Source: Candidatus Poribacteria bacterium (GTDB lineage Bacteria > Poribacteria > WGA-4E > WGA-3G). Taken from it: 7,205 nt of DNA. Every line of letters begins with the position of its first letter. Position 1 is the first letter of the stretch. The stretch covers positions 1,041 to 8,245 of the forward strand of contig VXZL01000378.1 of NCBI GenBank assembly GCA_009845505.1. The letters run 5' to 3'. The notes below the pieces were generated by a model. The model saw only the letters and a program-made list of their open reading frames with translations. It was not told the DNA's origin and ran no database searches. Position numbers and translations under genes: made by a program. Below, in pieces: positions 1-4,984 of the stretch.

Positions 1-566
1 CCTACGACCGGTCCTACCTGATGACTGAACTTTACAATTACGGTGAGCGTGAATTTGAAGCCTTTGATCAGAAAGTGACGGAAGCCACTGAATGGCGAAA
101 ACGGAAAGCAGCAAAACACCAAGACGCGGTTCTACGGAGTCTCGATGCGCTCAATGAATCTGCGCTGCGGATGGAACTCTGTATCGCTATTGAAAACCGT
201 CCGCACTACTACCAAATCCCGAATTTTGACGAAGTTGGATTGTTCTTTGAGGAATTTTACGGCAGCCCGATGCGCTACTGGCACGACATTGGACACGCCG
301 CGTTACAGGAAAGACTCGGTGTTTGCTGGGCAGATACATGGCTTGAGCACTATTCAGAACACCTCGTCGGTGTGAACCTGCACGACTTGCAAGGGCTTCA
401 GGCATACCATCCGCCAGGAACAGGGGACCTCGAATGGGACAAAATCTTCGCGGAGCTGTCCGCAGAGATGCTAAAGGTATTGGAAATTCGTCCTTGTGCA
501 GCGGAACCCGTGATAGAAGCCCGAGAATTGTGCGAATCGCTATCAAGTGAGCAAGCCGATGCATAG
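1..566 (+). CDS. Sugar phosphate isomerase/epimerase-like TIM-barrel protein (5' partial)
   Basis: This is the C-terminal part of a protein of the xylose isomerase-like / AP endonuclease 2 TIM-barrel superfamily, whose members isomerise or epimerise sugars and polyols in the cytoplasm using a divalent metal. The frame is already open at base 3 (YDRSYL precedes the first ATG at 21), so the real start lies to the left. About 187 residues are visible, against roughly 260-290 for the family. Counting from the ATG at 21, the late-barrel signatures are a strand ending in IEN (E58), the block YWHDIGHA (D89, H92), and VNLHDLQG (H121, D122) followed by HPPGTGDLEW, which resembles the family's H-x-PPG-x-GD-x-x-W loop. 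The final strand is VLEIRP (E155). E58, D89, H121 and E155 are the likely metal ligands by analogy. The 3' end overlaps the next gene, suggesting co-transcription. The substrate cannot be told from sequence; the superfamily call is fairly safe. Confidence 0.8.
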   Translation, partial: YDRSYLMTELYNYGEREFEAFDQKVTEATEWRKRKAAKHQDAVLRSLDALNESALRMELCIAIENRPHYYQIPNFDEVGLFFEEFYGSPMRYWHDIGHAALQERLGVCWADTWLEHYSEHLVGVNLHDLQGLQAYHPPGTGDLEWDKIFAELSAEMLKVLEIRPCAAEPVIEARELCESLSSEQADA

Positions 567-921
567 AGCAACTTCAAACGGAACCTACTTTTTTACGCAA
601 GTTGAACACGATATTCTCACGTCCGTGTGTGCCTATATGGTCGGGGTTCCAAACGACTCAGAATTGGAGATATCCATCATTAGAATTGATGGGTTCGTTC
701 AGCAGTTGCCCAAACCGCTACGGACGCGGATCCGTCTTGGAATCCATCTATTTCAATGGGGTCCACCGCTTTTCATCGGGAAATTGTGCGTCTTTACACA
801 ACTCGACACAGGAGACGCGATAAGATATATAGACAGTTGGGCGCGGAGTCGTTTCGGCATCCGTCGCCAACTTTTCCGCGGTTTACGCGATATCGCCTTC
901 CTCGGTTATTATAGCGAATAG
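559..921 (+). CDS. Small protein resembling gluconate 2-dehydrogenase subunit 3
   Basis: This is a small, mostly helical protein of 120 residues. The pattern is FFTQVEHDIL near the N-terminus, then RIDGFVQQLP, a helix ending LFQWGPPLF, FTQLDTGDAIRYIDSWARS, and finally FRGLRDIAFLGYYS. This resembles the helical subunit 3 family of gluconate/fructose dehydrogenases (FFTPxE..., RxDxFLxxLP, RYLxxWxxS, LFRxLKxLxxLGYYS), which typically accompanies GMC-type flavin oxidoreductases. No oxidoreductase is in the window; it could lie upstream. No Tat or Sec signal is seen. I chose ATG 559, whose codon lies just before the TAG (564-566) of the preceding gene, a typical translational-coupling arrangement. 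A GTG at 547 would add four residues. The protein stops right after GYYSE, where I recall family members continuing for some residues, and the stop lies inside a repeat arm, so the C-terminus may be clipped. The family assignment is from pattern memory. Confidence 0.62.
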   Translation: MHRATSNGTYFFTQVEHDILTSVCAYMVGVPNDSELEISIIRIDGFVQQLPKPLRTRIRLGIHLFQWGPPLFIGKLCVFTQLDTGDAIRYIDSWARSRFGIRRQLFRGLRDIAFLGYYSE

Positions 922-1072
922 CAGTCAGCCATCAGGGCGTTCGCTCCGCTCACTTTCGGCTATCAGCAGTCAGTAGATCGTGTGGGGGTTTCCCTCTTAG
1001 GTAATATCCACAACGTTCTCTGGGCTGACCGCTGAAAGCGAAGCACCCTGACCACTGACCGCTAATCGCTAT
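911..1072. repeat. Nested imperfect inverted repeat in the convergent gap
   Basis: This repeat fills the 147-base gap (922-1068) between convergent genes. The outer arms 911-945 and 1037-1072 match at 29 of 35 aligned positions with one gap when one is reverse-complemented. Inner arms 960-973 and 1025-1038 match at 12 of 14, and apex arms 981-985 (TGTGG) and 1008-1012 (CCACA) match perfectly. The arms consist of variants of a CTGACCGCTGA / TCAGCAGTCAG word. The stop codons of both flanking genes lie inside the outer arms. The RNA from either strand could fold into a long hairpin, so a bidirectional transcription-termination or 3'-end-protecting role is plausible. There is no clear U-run, so it is not a canonical intrinsic terminator. 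It may instead be a dispersed palindromic repeat element; no target-site duplication was found. Confidence 0.75.
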
Positions 1073-4000
1073 TTCCGTATCAACATCTTGCGGGTAGCTG
1101 TGAAATCGCCAGCAGTAACGGAGTCGCGTGTGGACTCCGTGGACAATGTGTAGAAATAGATTCCACTTGCCACAGGCTCTCCGACTTCGTTCCTACCATC
1201 CCAATACACCGCACGGCTTCGCCCCTGATAGATACCCGCAGCTTGATGTCCCAAAGCCAACGTCCGAACCAATACACCATTCGTCGCATAGATATGCACC
1301 GTGACTTCGGCAGACTCGGCAAGTTGATAGGGTATCCATGTCTCTGGATTGAACGGATTCGGGTAGTTCGCAAGCAAGGCAGTCTCTTCGGGAAAAAAGA
1401 CTGGCGCAGCCGGGGTACCGCTTCCCACAACAATCGTTATCTCTGAGAGCGTTGCAGGAATCTTCTCACCTCTGCTGGAACCCGCTTGGAAGTTAGCTAC
1501 TGTTAGCTGGCTTTCTCCGTTTGCGATGGCTGTGAAATTTACAGAGACAAGCACGCCGTATCTGTCCATCTCGCCTTTGGAGAGCTGCACCCCCTGCAAA
1601 CCTGTGATTTTACCGGTGGTGTTATTAATTGTACCACTCTTAAAGAAAGTATCTCCACCACCTTGCTCCAAGAAATCACCTTCAGCGACACTCAGTGCCC
1701 TCAGGACAGTCGAGTTAAACACGATATCTGTCTGCCATCCCGCTAAATTGTCAATGTTTTCCACTATCAGATTCACAGTGAACGTGTCCCCGACCTCAAC
1801 CTGCGTCGTTTCCGTGGAAAAGGTGAAATTAATACCCGGTTGGAAGACCTCATATTTGGCATCCGGTGCGAACCCAAAGAAACCACTAAACCCACCATGC
1901 CCGTGGTTGTCAAGCGCGACTAACAGAGCATTTTTCCCTTGTTTCAAGGTGACAGGAAAAAAGTCTTGGTAATCGTTAGCACCGCGCCCAACAAAGGCTT
2001 GGTGAACCACCTCACCATTGAGCCAGACTTTGACGGCATCATCACTCCCGACGAGCATTGTTGTTTGTTGTTCTTCGGGTGAGTCCAAGATGACCGAGCC
2101 GTAGACGATATGGTCGTATATTTCCTCACGTGATCCCCAACCGAGCGCAGCGGTCATTCGATTTATATTATCACCACCAGAAGAAGACAGCCGATGCAGC
2201 GTCCATTTACTATCTCCGACAGCCTTTCCTTCCTTAGCACCGTTGGTAGCGACTTTTATTTCCGTAGCACCACCGTCAGTCGCGAACGCCAGAAAATCTA
2301 CGTTGTCTTCAAGCCGTGTGCCAGGTACTATCGCCCATAACCAAGGACCCGTTATTTTCGGACCGCCTGACGGGAATCCAGGGTTGCCCTCCATACGGAC
2401 AAAAGTCTCGTCAGGCAATGCGCTCAGCGGCGAAAAATCAGATATGGCATTATTGCGGAGGTCAAGTCGCTCTAAGTTTTTGAACCCTGCAAGGGACGAC
2501 ACATCGGATATAACATTGTTTTCAAGGTACAGCACCTCCAAGTCCGTTAGGGCTGCAAGGGAAGATGGATCGGATATGATGTTGGCATCCAGATTCAGGG
2601 TTTTCAAATTTGTGAGTTTCGCTAACGGAGACACATCAGAGATCAAGTTATTCACCAACTCTAACCACTCCAGTTGTGTTAATTCCGCTAACGGAGAAAG
2701 GTCTGAAATGCTGCAGCCGTGGATTTCCAATCGTTCCAATGCTCTTAACCCCTTCAGGGTTGGAATCGCTGATACAAGTCTATCGTTGCCAAATTCTATC
2801 CATCGCAGTCTCGGTAACCTTGCCAGCACAGAAAAATCCGATATAGGTGTACGCCAAGCATTTAGACGATCCAGACTGATGAGACTCGCCAGGGGCGAGA
2901 CATCCGATATAGGGTTGCCATCAATCCCGATCCCATTCAATTTTATTAATTTTCGCAGCGGGGATAAATCGGTAATTGCGTTCTGCTCAAGCCCCAACCA
3001 ATCAACATTAGTCAAGTTGGCGAGCGGTGACACATTGGTGATTCTATTCCCTCGGAGTTTGATGTTATTGAGTCGTGTTAGATCCTTCAGTGGCGAGAGG
3101 TCTGATATTGCATTGTGCCGGAATTCTATCCGTTCCAATCTTGTAGCATGCTCAAGCCCCGTCAAATCAGTGATGCCCCTCTCATCGGCATCAATACGCG
3201 TCAACCGCGCTAAATCTACCTCAGTGATTGGCTCATTCGGTGCTTTACCAAGTGTCTCTGCAATTGCCTCACGAAGATTTGGATCCGGGATGAGATCACC
3301 AGTAAACGAGGGACGAGGCGGTGGAGGTGGTGGAGGCGGCGGCGTATCTTCAGAATTGAGTGCCGAAATCACCTCCGAGAACTGAGCCGTCCACGCATCG
3401 CGCTTCACATTGCCACCCGTCAACAGACCCGTCAAACCCAGACGTTGTAAACTCGACTTCTCCGCAATTTCCGAGAGGAAGGCTTCTGTTTCTAAACCGA
3501 CGGCAGCAGCGGCGTAGGATGCCTCAATAGGTCCATGAAACTCTTCATAGAACCGATGCACAGGTTCTATACCCCCAAATACACCACCCGTCGATTCCAA
3601 CGCAGCCTTGTAACGTGACGTATCCTGAGCAACAAGCACACCCATCACCGCGTTTTCCACATACAGACGCAACGCATGATCCTTATCGTAAACCGGAGAC
3701 ACCGTCTGCTCTATCACAGATCGAACACCATCTTCAAAATCTTTCATTCCCTCCGTGTGACAACCGATACACGACAGACCATTACGCACCGCAGGATCAC
3801 TCGCCGCTGGATTCGATACAATCTCCGTCGGCGCAACATCTATCCGATTCCCGAAACCGTCCGCAATGTAGTATGCCTGTAACCCGTTCGGCAGATTGAA
3901 GATCACTTCACCCCCATCCCGCTCGAAAGACAACGGATGCGTGAAGATATTCTGTGCACCCGCACTCCCTGCGAAGTCGTGGCTCTTCCAATACGCACCA

Positions 4001-4971
4001 TACGGGGAGGTGTGGCGTTCTACAACCCGATTGTGATTCGAGACACCTGAATCGTTGGTGCCGGCACGCCAGACGCGCACCCCTGGGGCACTTTGGAGAT
4101 TCCGAGCGACATCTATGCGGAGTTCTCGTTCCAACTCATGCTCTGTTTCAGGGAGTGCGAGGATGTCGTGGTAGAGGGGAGGTAAGGATGCCGTGGCGAG
4201 AAACCAATCGGCATATACAAACGGCACTTCACAGTTCATTTCTTGCCGGAGGAGTACGAGTTTGCTATAGAGAGGCGCTTGTGTAACTGCGTCAAAATCA
4301 ATCAGATATGGATAAACCGCTTCAATCTGCGTCCATGCGTTGCGAGTGTCCCATTCGTAATCCCGCAGGTCGATGTAGAAAATCGTCTCAGCTGGGTCAA
4401 TCGGTTGTGGGTTGGTAATCTGGAATCCCCAGGAGAGGCTGTTGACGAGTTTTGAGAGGGCGACTTGATACGCTGCAAGAGCCTCGGGTCCATTGCCGGC
4501 GTTATAGAGATGCGTGGTCGTAAAATAGCGTGCGAAGGGACGATTAAAGGCATCCAGCGTGTTCAAGTGATTTTGGATGGTTGTGAGCATAGCATCGGTA
4601 GAGATGAAGTTGACATCGTGTTGGATTTCCCAACTCGGTGCCCCTGCCTGAATCCAGTTGCTGATCGTTGCAATCGCGTCATCTGAAAGTTGACTCCCTA
4701 AGGGCATCCGTTTCGTGGGGTCGGGATGCGTGAGGCGCGTATAGAGTTCAGATTGCAGTGGGTTGCTTGGCACAACCGCACCAGAATCGATTAAACCTGC
4801 TGCGGATTCAATAACGATTTGCTCTGTAAAAGCACCGTGGGGTCCGTGGCAGCTGAGGCAGTTTTGTTCAAGGATAAGATAAGCTTGCTGTGCGATGTCT
4901 TGTTGTGCCGCAACGGTTTGATAGCCTGCGATCAGCACACATAAGAGTCCGATTTTGATGAGACGTTTCAT
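1069..4971 (-). CDS. Secreted diheme cytochrome c / LRR / cohesin protein with C-terminal sorting-like domain
   Basis: This is a 1300-residue exported multidomain protein. A Sec signal peptide (about 1-22, ending VAAQQ) is followed by a planctomycete-type cytochrome c domain (about 25-115) with heme site C38-x-x-C41-H42 and likely axial M89 in KRMPLG. Residues 116-540 match no family I can name. They contain DWFLATASLPPLYHD, a segment around 353-383 reading EVIFNLPNGLQAYYIADG, and a second heme site C401-x-x-C404-H405. Nine prolines (544-552) form a hinge to an internalin-like LRR domain (cap 556-599, twelve units 600-864). A beta-rich module follows (about 870-1044, DDAVKVWLNGE), then a cohesin-like domain (about 1047-1183, VEVGDTFTVNLIVENIDNLA, YGVLVSVNFTA). 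The C-terminal FlgD-like/sorting module (1199-1300) has YPNPFNPETW and ends RKMLIRK. The start is fixed by the signal peptide and a strong Shine-Dalgarno. It is the second gene of an operon, 13 bases after the dockerin gene. Electron transfer or redox sensing at the surface is inference. Confidence 0.93.
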   Translation of the reverse strand: MKRLIKIGLLCVLIAGYQTVAAQQDIAQQAYLILEQNCLSCHGPHGAFTEQIVIESAAGLIDSGAVVPSNPLQSELYTRLTHPDPTKRMPLGSQLSDDAIATISNWIQAGAPSWEIQHDVNFISTDAMLTTIQNHLNTLDAFNRPFARYFTTTHLYNAGNGPEALAAYQVALSKLVNSLSWGFQITNPQPIDPAETIFYIDLRDYEWDTRNAWTQIEAVYPYLIDFDAVTQAPLYSKLVLLRQEMNCEVPFVYADWFLATASLPPLYHDILALPETEHELERELRIDVARNLQSAPGVRVWRAGTNDSGVSNHNRVVERHTSPYGAYWKSHDFAGSAGAQNIFTHPLSFERDGGEVIFNLPNGLQAYYIADGFGNRIDVAPTEIVSNPAASDPAVRNGLSCIGCHTEGMKDFEDGVRSVIEQTVSPVYDKDHALRLYVENAVMGVLVAQDTSRYKAALESTGGVFGGIEPVHRFYEEFHGPIEASYAAAAVGLETEAFLSEIAEKSSLQRLGLTGLLTGGNVKRDAWTAQFSEVISALNSEDTPPPPPPPPPRPSFTGDLIPDPNLREAIAETLGKAPNEPITEVDLARLTRIDADERGITDLTGLEHATRLERIEFRHNAISDLSPLKDLTRLNNIKLRGNRITNVSPLANLTNVDWLGLEQNAITDLSPLRKLIKLNGIGIDGNPISDVSPLASLISLDRLNAWRTPISDFSVLARLPRLRWIEFGNDRLVSAIPTLKGLRALERLEIHGCSISDLSPLAELTQLEWLELVNNLISDVSPLAKLTNLKTLNLDANIISDPSSLAALTDLEVLYLENNVISDVSSLAGFKNLERLDLRNNAISDFSPLSALPDETFVRMEGNPGFPSGGPKITGPWLWAIVPGTRLEDNVDFLAFATDGGATEIKVATNGAKEGKAVGDSKWTLHRLSSSGGDNINRMTAALGWGSREEIYDHIVYGSVILDSPEEQQTTMLVGSDDAVKVWLNGEVVHQAFVGRGANDYQDFFPVTLKQGKNALLVALDNHGHGGFSGFFGFAPDAKYEVFQPGINFTFSTETTQVEVGDTFTVNLIVENIDNLAGWQTDIVFNSTVLRALSVAEGDFLEQGGGDTFFKSGTINNTTGKITGLQGVQLSKGEMDRYGVLVSVNFTAIANGESQLTVANFQAGSSRGEKIPATLSEITIVVGSGTPAAPVFFPEETALLANYPNPFNPETWIPYQLAESAEVTVHIYATNGVLVRTLALGHQAAGIYQGRSRAVYWDGRNEVGEPVASGIYFYTLSTESTRDSVTAGDFTATRKMLIRK
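1109..1149. repeat. 41-bp exact direct repeat, copy 1 (with hairpin)
   Basis: This block is identical base for base to 5025-5065 and lies in the C-terminal module of the cytochrome/cohesin gene. It contains a perfect 8-bp inverted repeat, ACGGAGTC at 1118-1125 and GACTCCGT at 1133-1140, with a 7-base loop. It encodes the STESTRDSVTAGD segment. Sequence on either side is clearly less conserved between the two genes, so the identity is local. Confidence 0.9.
2380..3174 (-). repeat. LRR-coding tandem array, 12 units of about 66 bp
   Basis: This array encodes residues 600-864 of the cytochrome/cohesin protein. Eleven units are exactly 22 residues and one (732-754) is 23 and lacks the ISDxSPL start. 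The consensus is ISDLSPLAxLTxLxxLxLxxNx, the internalin-type short LRR that forms a curved parallel-beta solenoid for protein binding. The units are diverged at DNA level, so this is an old array. The extra residue sits next to the atypical WRTP unit, where the concave face may be interrupted. Confidence 0.9.
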
Positions 4972-4976
4972 ATTTT

Positions 4977-4984
4977 TCTCCTCT
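4977..4984 (-). promoter_or_regulatory. Strong Shine-Dalgarno between the two operon genes
   Basis: Read on the - strand this is AGAGGAGA, ending five bases before the ATG at 4971-4969. It lies immediately after the TAA (4987-4985) of the upstream dockerin gene. It decides the start of the cytochrome/cohesin gene and, with the 13-base gap, supports co-transcription and possibly translational coupling. Confidence 0.85.

Noticed and set aside
187..564. 125-codon - strand frame opposite the TIM-barrel gene
   Set aside because: The + strand frame carries clear family motifs; the opposite frame has none.
1..921. Functional link between the sugar-metabolism genes and the LRR operon
   Set aside because: The two groups are convergent, separated by a terminator-like repeat, and share no domains; adjacency alone is not evidence.
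911..1072. Insertion sequence or MITE
   Set aside because: The inverted arms are suggestive, but there is no transposase and no clear target-site duplication, and arms run into coding sequence; I keep it as an inverted repeat only.
2380..3174. CRISPR-like or satellite DNA reading of the regular 66-bp periodicity
   Set aside because: The period encodes 22-residue LRRs in one continuous frame, units are diverged, and there is no identical repeat/spacer alternation.
2243..3385. Long + strand open frame of 380 codons opposite the LRR region
   Set aside because: It is antisense to an obvious LRR-coding array, is serine/arginine-rich with no recognisable domain, and its apparent repeats mirror the LRR codons on the other strand.
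3615..4455. Several short + strand open frames opposite the heme region
   Set aside because: They overlap the well-supported cytochrome frame on the other strand, have no plausible ribosome site and read like translated antisense.
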